Assembly (NCBI GenBank): GCA_029204225.1
Contig: CM055107.1
Coordinates: 21,750,000-21,813,999, forward strand
Direction: 5' to 3'
DNA: 64,000 bases
Source: Diphasiastrum complanatum
Taxonomy: Eukaryota > Streptophyta > Lycopodiopsida > Lycopodiales > Lycopodiaceae
Shown: positions 25,801 through 36,951 of the stretch, one piece after another
How the letters are laid out: each line of letters starts with the position of its first letter
Numbering within the stretch: the first letter of the stretch is position 1
Translations under genes and position numbers: made by a program
Notes under the pieces: generated by a model
The model's input: only the letters and a program-made list of their open reading frames with translations
What the model was told of the DNA's origin: nothing
Database searches by the model: none

Positions 25801-26113
25801 GGGAATTTCAGAGAGAATCTCCCCGGATGATCTGAGGTTGCAGTTACTCAACTTCGGGCACAAGTACAAAACGAGTGCCGATCTTTGTGAACAAGAAAGT
25901 GCTGAATACTGCAGATCTATGGCCTTTTTGATGCAGCAAGATTGTTTCTGGGATCGAGGCTTAAATCCCATTAAGATCAACCCCAATGTAGCCCTCCAAT
26001 CAGAAGAAGACCATGAGATGATGGCTTGGCTATACTATAGAGCGGCCTTCATGTCGTCACGATACATGACCATGGTGGAAGACTGGCAGGAAATGGGCTT
26101 TGTTGAAAGGTAA
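22803..26113 (+). pseudogene. Long broken ORF of unknown function next to Gypsy element
   Basis: The ATG at 22803 opens a helical, uncharged-to-mixed domain of about 165 residues (ITEMQHWYQQATSFFKAIEF, VRNYVYNISFAPADLQPFGF). A Pro/Ser/Thr/Gln-rich segment follows, then a probable coiled coil (KEKEREIVEIKSVMAGQKTT and on), another Pro-rich stretch and a C-terminal block of about 200 residues (RVDPFYMPLKRRNPC, LQLLNFGHKYKTSADLCEQE). I follow one reading with shifts near 23495, in the G tract at 23985 and near 25370, plus about eight stops, most fitting C-to-T changes. I do not recognise the family. It may be an additional ORF of a Tat/Athila-like element, or the first ORF of a separate element. 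Confidence 0.6.
23985..24004. repeat. 20-base G tract inside the long ORF
   Basis: An unbroken run of 20 G. The reading of the long ORF changes frame across it, which fits slippage. Confidence 0.95.
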
Positions 26114-26628
26114 GAGAATACCTGGGGCCACTCAACTTTGGAAGTAAGCTCCGCTTCCAAGTATTTGAAGCCCTGGGGTGAAAGATGAGCGAGAGAAAAC
26201 AAACGGCACGACGGCAAGACGAGCAGGACTCGCAAGAGGTTCTCAAGAGGGCTGGAATGTAGCGGCCATTGAGAGACTTCCATTTTTGAGAAACAAGTTT
26301 TGCAGTTAATAAGCACCTGGGTTCTACGGAAGCAAACGAAGATCCACGCTTTTTCAGATGCTGAGCAGAACGACATCACCCGTGTTGCAGTGGGTCTTGC
26401 AACAGATTAGGGGTGGATAATGTTGGCAGATTCCAGAGAATCCCTAGATGTCGAGTCAAGCTGAAGACACAGAATATCTCTCACCCATGACCGAGGAGGT
26501 CTCAGAAGGAGGAGAGCAGAAGAAGCTGAGAGCCGAGAAATTACTAGCTAGGACAACATTGGATTATCTATGTGAGCCTACATGGTGTATCCCAAAGAAG
26601 GAACGACCATGTAGGATCTAGTAATACT
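26114..26628. other. 3' region before LTR, no gene
   Basis: No ORF is supported. A purine-rich patch occurs near 26505-26535, but it does not touch the LTR start. Confidence 0.4.
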
Positions 26629-27529
26629 TCCTAGGCATTGTAAATAAATGTAGACCCCCTTTAAATTAGTAGAGTGAGCCACCTTTTGATGGTGACTTTT
26701 AGTGGAGGGGCAAATTCCACATGTAATTTCTAATTTGGTGGAATTGCCACTTGGGCTCCACATGGGCAGCCTTCTTGCTTATTTAAGGGCCCCCCTCTCT
26801 TGTGAGGGAGCTTTTTGAATGTATTGTCAACTTCTCTTGAGCAAATAAAGAAGATCCTCCACGAGTTCTTGATGAATGCTAAGCTCCTTGTTCATGGCAA
26901 TGTTCTTGAGTGAAGTTTTTATGAGCGTGCTTGTTTTCCTTTGTGTTGTGGAATAACTAGGTTCTTGTTTTCTCTCTTGCTTAGTTGTGGATTAGAATTT
27001 TATTTCTTGTTTGTGGAATAAGGTAGGAATCAACATTCAAGTAAACTAAATAGGTTGAAATTGTGGTGTTGATCTTGCATATTTTCTTACATTCCAGTTC
27101 TTGATTGTTCTTGGGCATTCTAAGCATCAAGAAATGGGTATTTCTTGATTCTTGGACTCTTAGAATGCTGTTAGGAATTTGGTATTCTTGTTTCTTGTTT
27201 CTTGGTTGAGTAATTTAATCTTGTTCTTGTTTGTTTCTGATTTAGTAGATAGTTTGTAGAACCGATTCCTGACCCAGAACGCTGATCCTCTTGAGCTAGG
27301 ACTAGTTGCATGGCTTGTTTATGCATGTAGCTGAGTATCGAATTTGACTCTCTCCTCTGACGGGTTGGGGAATACTCACTATGATTAGAGATGACACTTA
27401 TGCTAGAAATCGTTCTAATAAGAAGTTCAGAACTGTAAGAACCGTCCGTAACTAACAGAAGAACGAAGAAAGAACAAAAAAGAAGAAAACAAAAAGTCGT
27501 GTTCACAGATTCAGTGGAATCTGTGAACA
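26629..27529 (+). repeat. Gypsy-type LTR (901 bp), plus orientation
   Basis: It matches the reverse complement of 29468-30361 along its length. It contains a TATA-like TTATTTAAGG near 26780 and AATAAA near 26845, and ends in CA at 27529. Its start reads TCCTAGG where the other copy has TGTTAGG. Its last 30 bases are a perfect 13-bp inverted repeat with a 4-base loop (TGTTCACAGATTC / GAATCTGTGAACA). Confidence 0.85.
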
Positions 27530-27956
27530 TGGGTATACAAACTAAAGTATGGACCAGATTGAGATGTCTCAAAGTATAAGGCAAGACTTGTAGTGAAGGG
27601 ATTCTCTCAGAGATATGGTATTGACTATTCTGAGACCTTCTCTCCTCTCGTGAAACATTCGTCCCTACGTTTACTATTTGCATGTGCAGCTGCTTATGAT
27701 CTCAAGATTCAAATTGTGGACAAAAAGATAGCCTTCTTGCATGGTGAGTTAGACGAAGAGGTCTACATGGATCAACCCCCAGGCTATATCTCGAATTCAC
27801 TTCCTACTTATGCATGCAGAATGCATAGGAATATCTACGGTCTGAAGCAGTCGGCTGAACAATGGTACAAGAAGAAAGATCAAGTCCTGAAATCCTTAGG
27901 ATTTCAGCCACTAATGGCTGATTCCAATGTCTATGTAAGAATTACAGATATCAAGC
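27530..27956 (+). pseudogene. Copia reverse transcriptase fragment
   Basis: Directly after the LTR the sequence reads as the VYK segment of a Copia reverse transcriptase. It continues with KGFSQRYGIDYSETFSPLV, VDKKIAFLHGELDEEVYMDQ and NIYGLKQSAEQWYKK. It ends before YVDD, where minus-strand Gypsy gag begins. Confidence 0.85.
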
Positions 27957-28482
27957 GAAATGGCTTGAAGCATTTGATAAAGGCCTCCTTCAAGAGGGAC
28001 CAGTCACGTTTATCTTCACGATCAAGGTTAAAAAACCATTCCCGTGCTCGATCGATCATGGTCATCGAGAAGAGTTGTACCATGGCGTCTGGTAATGTCT
28101 CGTCATAGACATCACATGCATGTGATGTCTTGCCATAGACATCACATGCATTCTCAAAGACTTGAAGAAATCTTTGAGGATTAGTGTTACCATCGTACTT
28201 AGGTAAATCCTTCGATGTACGTTTTTCAGTACGTGGAACATTATTTGCAAAAGCACCATTTAAGTGAGCTTGTGCATGTGAAGATTCAACAACATGAAAA
28301 TGTGGTCATTCATATGGAGCTTCATAGCGCATGGGTTCCCATTGGTCGAATGGGTTGGTGGATGGATCTTGGACTTGGGATTTCATCTTGGAATATCTAT
28401 TAAATCTAGCCTGTTCGGTGGATGGGGAGACCATCTCCGGTGGATAGTCCTCCATGGAATTCAGTTCATAGGGACGATCCAT
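27957..28482 (-). pseudogene. Gypsy gag, N-terminal part (element B)
   Basis: The minus frame from the ATG at 28482 includes LPKYDGNTNPQRFLQVFENA and MVQLFSMTMIDRAREWFFNL, then WSLLKEAFIKCF, which is the classic retrotransposon Gag core. One TGA interrupts it. A 30-bp tandem duplication at 28106-28155 repeats the ACDVY segment. The fragment stops about where the plus-strand gag at 15925 begins, so the two are complementary parts of one family. Confidence 0.75.
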
Positions 28483-29450
28483 AACACATTAGAGTACCTT
28501 GAAAATGTGGAAATAGGCCTCGTGGACTGCGATGGCTATGATTCTAGTGTGCGGTTGAGACGGCTGAATGTGGCGGAACGGTTGATTGCAGTTTGTGTGA
28601 TGTGGGTTACGAGTCAGGTGGAGTGTAGGTGTTTACAGGTGAAGGTGATGGGGATGCAGTGTGTGGTGTTGGGAGGGTGACTGCGGTTGGTGGGTGGCTA
28701 CGATTTGCGGGTGGCTACGGTGTAAGTGCCGTCCCTACAAATGTAATGTGATCGCTAAGGTTGTAATGCGGTCATTACGACCCAAAGCAGATGGAGGCTC
28801 GTGTAGTTGCTGTCGGTTACGGCAGTGCAGCTTGTGGATCGTGTGGATTGTCAGATAGATAGTCGATTCAAGATTTGGATCGGATGTATGTCATGCTCGT
28901 TAGTTCTGATCGTTGTTGGAAAATTTTGTAGTCTATCGTGGATCTGGTCCGGTTGAAATTGTGAGTAAACCCTTCTGTCGAGATTGGACGCAGATCCTTT
29001 GGTCAAGAGATGAGCAAATCTCATCGGTCGAGATTTAACGGAGGCCGTCAGTCGAGATTCAACTGAAAGCTGTCGGTCGAGATTCGAAAAAAAATGCATC
29101 GGTTGAGATGTGAGCAGTGGGCTCCAGTTGAGATGTTGAGTAAGTGTTTCGATTGAGAGCTGAAAAATAGCTTCAGTTGAGATGCGAGCAAATGCATTGG
29201 TTGAGGTGTAACTCAAGGCATGGTAGGATTTTTGTGTAGTGGCTCGGTCGAGAGTTTGTGTGTAGCGATCTGGTCCAGACGAGGGTCATGGCTTGGCTTG
29301 GTAAGGAGTGTGAAGCGTCGGTCGAGAACTGAGCTGCACATTGGTCAGGACCAAAGTGGTGAGCGCTGTAATGAATGTGTGGGAGTCCTCAAAGCGATGG
29401 TTTTGCCGCACAGATCGGAATGGTGTGGCTCAGTTTAGTGTCTGTGTAGC
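28483..29450 (-). repeat. Element B leader with degenerate ATCTCAACCGAC-type repeats
   Basis: On the minus strand, between primer-binding site and gag, about nine degenerate copies of ATCTCGACCGA or ATCTCAACCGA occur, mainly at 28975-29330. This is the same core and the same orientation relative to the element as in the minisatellites at 21434-22745. Confidence 0.75.
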
Positions 29451-29465
29451 TATGGAATGGCGCCA
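29450..29465 (-). other. Probable primer-binding site of element B
   Basis: Two bases beyond the LTR end the minus strand reads TGGCGCCATTCCA. Many Gypsy elements have a TGGCGCC-type site. I do not assign the tRNA. Confidence 0.6.
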
Positions 29466-29467
29466 AA

Positions 29468-30361
29468 TGTTCACAGATTCCACTGAATCTGTGAACACGA
29501 CTTTTTCTTTTCTTCTTTTCCGTTCTTTCTTCGTTCTTCTGTTAGTTACGGTTCTTACGATTTTGAACTTCTTATTAGAACGGTTTCTAGCAAAAGTGTC
29601 TTCTCAGATCATAGTGAGTGTTCCCAGCCTGTCAGAGGGGAGAGTCAGATTCGATACTCAGCTACATGCATAAACAAGCCATGCAACCAATCCTAGCTCA
29701 AAAGGATCAGCGTTCTGGATCAGGGAGCGGTTCTACAAACTATCTACCAATCAGAAACAAACAAGAACAAGATTAAACTACTCAATCAAGAAAAAAGAAA
29801 CAAGATACTAAATTTCTAACAGCATTCTAACAGTCCAAGAATCAAGAAATACCCATTTTTTGATGCTTAGAATGCCCAAGAACAATCAAGAATTGGAATG
29901 TAAGAAAATATGCAAGATCTACACCACAATTCCAACCTATTTAGTTTACTTGAATGCTGATTCCTACCTTCTTCCACAAACAAGAAATAAATTCTAATCC
30001 ACAACTAAGCAAGAGGGAAAACAAGGACCTAGCTATTCCACAACACAAAGGAAAACATGCATGCTCATAGAAACTTCACTCAAGAACATTGCCATGAACA
30101 AGGAGCTTAGCATTCATCAAGAACTCATGGAGGATCTTCTTTATTTGCTCAAGAGAAGTTGACAATACATTCAAAAAGCTCCCTCACAAGAGAGGGGGGC
30201 CCTTAAATAAGCAAGAAGGCTGCCCATGTGGAGCCCAAGTGGCAATTCCACCAAATTAGAAATTACATGTGGAATTTGTCCTTCCACTAAAGGTCACCAT
30301 CAAAAGGTGGCTCACTCTAACTAATCTAAGGGGGGTCTACATTTATTTACAATGCCTAACA
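29468..30361 (-). repeat. Gypsy-type 5' LTR of element B (894 bp)
   Basis: On the minus strand it starts TGTTAGGCATTG at 30361 and ends TGTGAACA at 29468. It is followed by a primer-binding site, so it is a 5' LTR. It is the inverted partner of 26629-27529, with scattered substitutions and small indels. Confidence 0.88.
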
Positions 30362-30498
30362 TTTTCTATCATTCTGAGTTATGAGCTAGTAGAAAAAAGA
30401 GGCTTCGCAGCTTTTGGCTCTAGTACTGGAGCCTGACCTTCACAATTCAAATAGCTATTGGACAGGTTAGGGTCCTAGAATCCAGACTCAAGTGAGCT

Positions 30499-31206
30499 CT
30501 ATTCGATGGCCAAAATAGAACTAGAGAGAGTAGGCAGGTCCGCAATCTCTATCTCCAAACTATTTAGTTTGTGCTCCATTGTTCTCTCTTCTATAGGGAC
30601 CACTATCTTTGAGGGTTGATGCAAGTCTTCTTTTTTAAATATCAAGGTAGCAAGATTAGCCTCAAGAGTCACTGTAGGAAACCCCACGTTTTTGTCTTCC
30701 TGTGCTTTTGAAGACAAAAGTTCAATTTCTTTTAGAATTGCTAAATTGATTTGGATAATGGGGGAGTGAGAAGCCCGATTCTTAGTTGGAAAATCACTTG
30801 CAGCACTCAGAGGACTGTTTGAGTCATCTGACGATATGATAGGAGCCGCTTCCAAAGCCAATGTCAAGGGAGGTTGGTTATGGCTGCAGCTGGAAGTGCC
30901 ATCCGATGGAGACAAGTTACTCTCACAATCTACAGAGTTTGGAGCAGAAGGAAAATCTGAATTGGAAGAGGCATAAAGTTTGAAACATTTAAGTTGCATC
31001 AAAGAAGGGCTGTTTAAATATGAGGAGAGCGCAATGTTCTTGATTTTCTTGCTATGGTCGACTTGAAGTTCATTGCTAATGATAGCCCCATAGAGAGAGC
31101 TGGGAGGAGAAGGAGCATCATAGGAAGAGCTCTCCATCCAACTAGTGCTGCGAGTAGTGCCTAAGAAAGGGAGACCAAAGCTCACAGAGGATTTAGTCAA
31201 GGCCAC
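30499..31206 (-). CDS. Unrecognised 235-codon ORF
   Basis: The frame is open for 235 codons and rich in serine and proline (SSYDAPSPPSSLYGAII, SNSDFPSAPNSVDC), with a more helical C-terminal third (INLAILKEIELLSSKAQ). I see no known motif. It lies directly outside the 5' LTR of element B in the same orientation and may be the tail of an older element. It could also be chance. There is no clear promoter or intron. Confidence 0.3.
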   Translation of the reverse strand: MALTKSSVSFGLPFLGTTRSTSWMESSSYDAPSPPSSLYGAIISNELQVDHSKKIKNIALSSYLNSPSLMQLKCFKLYASSNSDFPSAPNSVDCESNLSPSDGTSSCSHNQPPLTLALEAAPIISSDDSNSPLSAASDFPTKNRASHSPIIQINLAILKEIELLSSKAQEDKNVGFPTVTLEANLATLIFKKEDLHQPSKIVVPIEERTMEHKLNSLEIEIADLPTLSSSILAIE

Positions 31207-31432
31207 ATGGGCTAAGCGAAGAGATTTTTTCTTGTGGACTACCTATTGAAAAGGTGGAGAGCCAGAAAGTACACTTCAATTAATGATTGTTCTTGTTAGG
31301 ATTTTTTTGTCTAGAATTGATCTAGATTGAGCTTAATCTCAAGTAGATTGATAGATCAAGTAATCTGACAACCAATCCCTCTTGAGGATCAGATTAGGAT
31401 CCACTCTTGGTCCTTTTTGTACTTTTTGCACA

Positions 31433-31445
31433 TGGCATCAGAGCC
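31433..31445 (+). other. Primer-binding site of Copia-3
   Basis: TGGCATCAGAGCC, one change from the initiator tRNA-Met type site TGGTATCAGAGCC. Confidence 0.75.
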
Positions 31446-32034
31446 TAGTACAAGAGGTTTTGTTGAAATTGATAGGGTTAATCCAAATCAAAGCCAAAAT
31501 TAGCAGTTTTTTGGAAACTAGTCAAATTTTGTGTAGCGAGTTGAATTTGATAGCTATCCTCAAAGTTTTTGGTCCAGATCTTGTTGTGGGCTGTAGGAAC
31601 CCTTTTCACACGTGTGAGGCCATACTGCTCCGGTTTTGACTGAGAAATTTTAAAAATTTGTAGAATTTGACTCACATACCCAATTTGAGTTATTTTTGGT
31701 GCAAAATCAAGCATTTTCTATAGTGAATCTGATCTCTTGATTAGTTCTTGGATTAGATCAGCCAAAAAATTAAAATTTAAGCTTGAATTAGGTGCACTAA
31801 TTGATCTTCTCTGATTTTTTGAGTGTATGTTGAGGTTGAAGAGAGAAATTGCTAAAAATCATAGATTAAGGAGTGATTTTGCAAGTTTGAGACTAGAATC
31901 TAAATTTCCATCATTCTAGATTGGTTCATGAGTGATAGGATTGAGTCTATAAACTTTCTAATTTGCTAGAAGACTTTAGGTTCAGATCTCTTAGAGAAAC
32001 CATAAGAGTTTCTAGTGCTTTTTCACATTCAAAA

Positions 32035-32940
32035 ATGGCATCAATGGGTGGGTCTAGTGAAAGACTTACATCCACTAATTATGCTACTTGGATAGTTCGA
32101 ATGGAGTCTTTGCTTGTACTTCATGATCTTTATGACATAGTACTTGAGGTGGCAGTAGAACCTCAAGGAGGAGTTGAATTGGCTAAGTACAAAAAGAGAT
32201 GTAGAGTTGCATTACACTGCATAAAAATGAATGTAAGTAATGAACTTTTGAAAGAAATATCATCTTGTACCACATCCAAAGAGGCATGGGACTCATTAAA
32301 AGCCATTTATGGATCCAAGAACACTTCAAGGATACTCATGCTTAGGAATCAAATCCTTCAAAGCATGAAATGAAGTAGTGAAAGTGCCCAAAATTATGTC
32401 TTTAGGATCAAATCTTTGAATAAGGAGTTGTCTTCTATAGATGATAAAATCAAAGATGATAAATTAGTTCAAATCATTTTGAATGGATTAGGAGATGATT
32501 ATTCCAATCTTGTTCAAACCTTTGCTATTCAAGATTCACTTCCTAGTATTGAAAAACTTCAAAGTGTGCTTGTTAGTGAGGAGAGTAGAATGCTTCATAT
32601 CAAAAGTAAGATTAGTTCCTTATTTTTGAATGATGGTGATGAAAGGCTAACTTTTCTTTGAAAGGCAAGAAGAAAAAGTTTCCATCCAAGAAGACTCAAG
32701 ACATGGAGATGGAGAACAAAGATGGAGCATCAAGTTCAAAGGCAAGAGCAAGAAGGACAAGAAGAAGCTAAAATGTTTCTTTTGTGGGAAAAAAGGGACA
32801 GTTTGAATTCGAGTGCTACAAGAAGAAGAATGCCCAAGAGAAGGAAAATCAAGAGAATCTTGTGCTTGAGGAGGAGGAAGAAGGCAATCTATCTTTGATG
32901 GTATCCTCACCACAAACATCTAATCAAGACACTTGGTGGA
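32035..32940 (+). pseudogene. Copia-3 gag with degenerate zinc knuckle
   Basis: ATG at 32035 gives SSERLTSTNYATWIVRMESL, a Copia Gag. A TGA at 32371 and a frameshift near 32655 break it. The knuckle reads CFFCGKKGQFEFEC in another frame, with histidine replaced by glutamine. The protease begins WWID and then jumps to DYFSNLLSYN, so the active-site segment itself is deleted. Confidence 0.85.
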
Positions 32941-35905
32941 TTGATAGACTACTTTTCTAATCTACTTTCTTACAATAGTTCTAAGAGATTTATCTTCACT
33001 GCAAGTGATCAAGAATGTGAGATTGTAGGTGTTGGATCCATTCCTTTATGTCTAGGATCATCTAAAAAAGTAGATCTAGACAATGTTCTTTATGTACCTT
33101 CAATTACAAAGAACTTGTTGAGTGTAGGACAACTTATGGATAGTGGATTAGATGTACATTTCAATCATGGAGCATGTTCTATCTTGAAAGATGAAAAATG
33201 TATTGCTAGTGGTTTCAAGCAAGGGAGGTTATTCAAATTGGATGCTAATGTGATGGTTGGAAGTGTGAACATGGCAAGGGAGGAGCTCACTCAAGTGGAA
33301 TTATGGCACAAAAGGTTAGGCCATCCTAACTACAAAGCTATGGAGACCATGGTGACAAAGGAGCTAGCAAGAGGACTTCCCAAAACCATATCCAAGTCGG
33401 GCAAGCTTTGTGAAGCTTGTGGACTCTCCAAATCTCATAAGCTTCCTTTCAAGAGATCTTTGATAAGATCTAACTCTCCTCTTGACCTTATACACTCGGA
33501 TTTTCATTCATTTTCACATGAATCAAATGGTGGAGCTCTTATGTATGTCACTTTTATTGATGATAAATCAAAATACTCTCGGGTTTATCTCTTGTCTAAG
33601 AAAAGTGAAGTTTTTGAGTCCTTTGTAAAGTTCAAAACTCTTGTGGAAAAGCAACTTAATACTAGCTTGAAAGTATTAAGAAGTGATAATGGAGGGGAGT
33701 ACATCTCCAATAGGATGAAAGAATTTTGTAAAACTAATGCTTAAAGAGAGAGTTTACTTGTACATATACTCCACAACAAAATGGAGTAGCTGAGAGAAAG
33801 AATAGGACACTATGTGAGTGTGCTAAAGCTATGAGATTAGATGCATCTCTTTCTATTTCATTTTGGGAAAAAGCTATTTTATGTGCAAACTTACTTTGTA
33901 ATAGAATGACTAATAGTGCCATTAAAGGACTTACACCTTATGAAGTATTGTTTGGCAAAAAGCCAAATCTTAGTGATTTGAAAGTTTTTGGATGTACTTG
34001 TTATGTACATATTCCTTTAGAAACAAGGAAAAAGGAAGATGCCACTTCTTTCAAAGGCATCTTTGTTGGTTATAGTGAAAGTAAGAAAGCTTATAGGATA
34101 TTTGATCCTATTACAAAAAAATTTGTTGCTAGTAGAGATGTACTTTTTGATGAATCTCTCCAAGCCAAAGGAAAGGTGACTTCCAACAACACTCAACCTG
34201 TCAAAGATCATGCTATGGCCGAGGAGGAACTTCATGAAGATGAAGACCAAGTGGAACCTATTCCAAGTCCAAGGGTGCCAAGAAGATCAACAAGGACAAG
34301 GATTGAGCCATCAAGGCTCACTTATAGTGACAAAGGGGAGCAAAGGAAAGATTGTAACTACTCAACTCTTATACTTTCTTGACTACTATGCTTGAAGAAC
34401 CAACTAGTTTTGAAGAAGCAAATAAGTCTCAATATTGGAGGAAAGCTATGCAAGTAGATTTTGATGCATTAATGGAAAATCAAACTTGGAAACTTGTTGA
34501 TTTAACTTATGGCAAGAAGCCTCTTACTTGTAAATGGATATATAGATTGAAATATAATCAAGATGGTTCCATTCATAAGTACAAAGCTAGACTTGTAGCA
34601 AAAGGTTTTTTGCAAGTCAAAGGCATAGATTATGATGAAACCTTTGCACCTTTTGCAAAGCTTGTGACCATTAGATTAATCATATGTCTTGCAATTTCTT
34701 TCAAATGGGAGCTCTTCCAACTTGATGTGACAAATGCTTTCTTGAATGGATTCTTGGAAGAGGAAATCTACATGTGCCAACCCGAGGGCTTCATCAAAGA
34801 TAGAGAAGAAGACAAGGTGTGTCTCTTGAAAAAGAGTCTTTATGGACTCAAGCAAGCACCAAGAGCATGGTACTCTAGGTTGCATACCTATCTTATTTCC
34901 ATTGGATTTGTTGTAAGTTCTTATGAACCATCATTGTACTACAAATGTAATGATGGAAAGATCATTATCTTAGTTTTATATGTTGATGACATTATACTCA
35001 CTGGAAATGATCTAGATGGCATCAAGAATGTAAAATTTTCCTTGTCTAGTGAATTTAAGATGGTAGATCTAGGACTTCTTAAAGTTATACTTGGAATAGA
35101 AGTCACTAGAAGTAATGATTTTACCTTCATATGTCAATCTAAATATGCTAGATCAATCTTAGCAAGATTTGGCATGATTGATTGTAAAGGAGTTGAAACT
35201 TCTAAGGAACTAAGTGTAAACGTTTCTAAGGAAAGTGATGAAGCAACCTTTGAGGACATCACTACCTATAGAATGCTTATTGGTTCCTTGATATACTTAA
35301 CCATCACTAGACCAGATCTTAGTTTTTGTGTTGGCAAGTTGAGTCAATACATGCAAAGTCCATTAATATGTCATTGGAAAGGAGCAAAAAGGGTGTTAAG
35401 GTACATCTTGGCTACAAAAGACTTTGGCATAGTTTAAGAAAGGACTAATATTGGTTTGAGAGCATATTCGGACTCAAGTTTTGCAAGTGACAAGATGGAT
35501 AGAAGATCCATAAGTGTATTTGCTACATTCTTACGTGGAGGAGCTATATTTTGGCTTTCCAAAAAGCAAGATACCATCTCTCTTTCATCAACATAATCTG
35601 AATATAAAGCTATGACAACAACAAAAAAGGAGGTTCTTTGGTTTAAAAGGCTTTTGAAAGAGCTACATGTGATCAAGGATGAAGACATTCCATGCATATA
35701 TTGTGATAATTAAGCAACTCAACAACTTGCAAACAATCCAGTCTTCCATGCTCAAACAAAGCACATCGAGATTGCACATCATTTCATGAGGGAGAAAGTG
35801 CAAGCAAAGGAGATCAAGCTTATTCATGTTTCATCGTCAGATTGCATTGCTGATATACTCACCAAGGCATTGCCTAAAGATCCATTTATAAAACTAAGAA
35901 ACTGA
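32941..35905 (+). pseudogene. Copia-3 integrase, reverse transcriptase and RNase H
   Basis: Pre-integrase zinc site (WHKRLGHPN, CEAC), integrase (LIHSDFHS, RSDNGGEY, GVAERKNRT), reverse transcriptase (LFQLDVTNAFLNGFLEEEIY, LYGLKQAPRAWY, YVDDIILTG) and RNase H (AYSDSSFASDKMDRRS, HIEIAHHFMREKV, ADILTKALPKD) follow in order. Breaks are a shift at 33742, a shift near 34378 and stops at 35436, 35596 and 35711. All catalytic motifs of reverse transcriptase survive. Confidence 0.9.
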
Positions 35906-36008
35906 AAAAACAAAAACACAATTAAATGTTATTAATCAAAGATTAGTTATTAGAAATTTGATTATGAAAAAAAACAAAAACACAATTAAATGTTATTAAT
36001 CGAAGATT
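35903..36008. repeat. Direct repeat of about 42 bp
   Basis: Two copies of AAAAACACAATTAAATGTTA with flanking bases, about 62 bp apart. They lie in the intron after exon 3 of the minus-strand histone-like gene, at the border with Copia-3. A TTTTTTCAG acceptor-like end occurs on the minus strand. Confidence 0.85.
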
Positions 36009-36951
36009 ACCTCTTCCAGATTGGGAAGTTCATCTTGTAGTGCAAGCTAATTGAAAAAGTATTTGGCATTGTATACCGTATACCAACCACAGCTCACAAA
36101 ATCAACCTGCTGGGAGGACTGCAGTATTCAATATAAACGAAAATCAGAAACAAGATTTGAACATTATGTAATATCGGATCAATGCACAGGATGTTATAAT
36201 AAGATCTACAATGGAAACAAGCGCACGTCGAATTGATATCCAAAAAATATTGTCTGAATATCGGATTAGCGTGCATGATATGAAAAGAAACCAAGCAATA
36301 ACTGCAAGGGCGCGTCGAACCAATATTGAAAATTTTTTACCTTTGCATCAACCATTTTCAACTTCAAATATGCTATTGCATGTGGTACTATAAAGAGTTC
36401 CAGTATTTTCTGTATATGGCTCCTGGCAATTTTGTGTGTGTCTGTAATAGAGTTCATTTTTAAACAAACTAGATTACACACACCCTCATCATTGACATAT
36501 AAGAACAGCACGTATAGGCTCCAATGATCACTGCAATCATAAAAAAATAAATTTATGAGAATGAATGTTCATATAAAAAATTCAACTTAATAAAATCTGA
36601 TAGAAATACACTTACTTTGTTATGTATGGGAACACAAGAATTGGAGTCCCCAGTCTGACGTATTGGAGCATATCATCGTACAGACTTTTGAAATCAGGAA
36701 AATAAAAAATAGCCATGAATTGAAGAGAAAACAATGCTACATCTATAAACAATGGGGTCTGGAAAAACTCCATCCAGTATTGAATTGCCCCCCCTCCTAC
36801 ATTGTCCCCTAGCATTTTATCCCTACTTTCTAATTCACCTGTATCTAATTTAGAAAGGGGAAGACCAACATTGGTCTTTGGCATCCTAAAATTGTATAGA
36901 GGACCTAAAGCTTGAAGATAATGTTATAAATCCATAAATCATAATATGGAT

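Larger units (their letters stand above)
15917..27529 (+). mobile_element. 5'-truncated Ty3/Gypsy element, with associated long 3' region and LTR
   Basis: Order on the plus strand: gag remnant, protease, reverse transcriptase, RNase H, integrase (to about 21054), two minisatellite blocks, a long broken ORF and an LTR at 26629-27529. No chromodomain is seen. The protease (DSGSGINIM) and integrase (GPISPAAKHTEAHYI) look like the Tat/Athila side of Gypsy, whose members often have long 3' regions with tandem repeats and extra ORFs. That all of this is one element is inference. The LTR at the right end matches the inverted 5' LTR at 29468-30361, whose internal side supplies the missing gag start of a related copy. 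Confidence 0.6.
31296..35905 (+). mobile_element. Decayed Ty1/Copia element (Copia-3), 3' LTR missing
   Basis: The left part contains an LTR end (ACA at 31430-31432), then the primer-binding site GGCATCAGAGCC, a leader, and gag-pol from 32035 to the RNase H end at about 35905. The exact LTR start is uncertain (a TG near 31296). No second LTR is found on the right. Instead the sequence passes straight into the intron of the histone-like gene on the other strand. Confidence 0.8.

Noticed and set aside
26629-30361. Terminal inverted repeats of a DNA transposon
   Set aside because: The arms are 0.9 kb with TG/CA ends, TATA-like and AATAAA signals, and one has a primer-binding site and gag on its inner side, so they are LTRs in opposite orientation.
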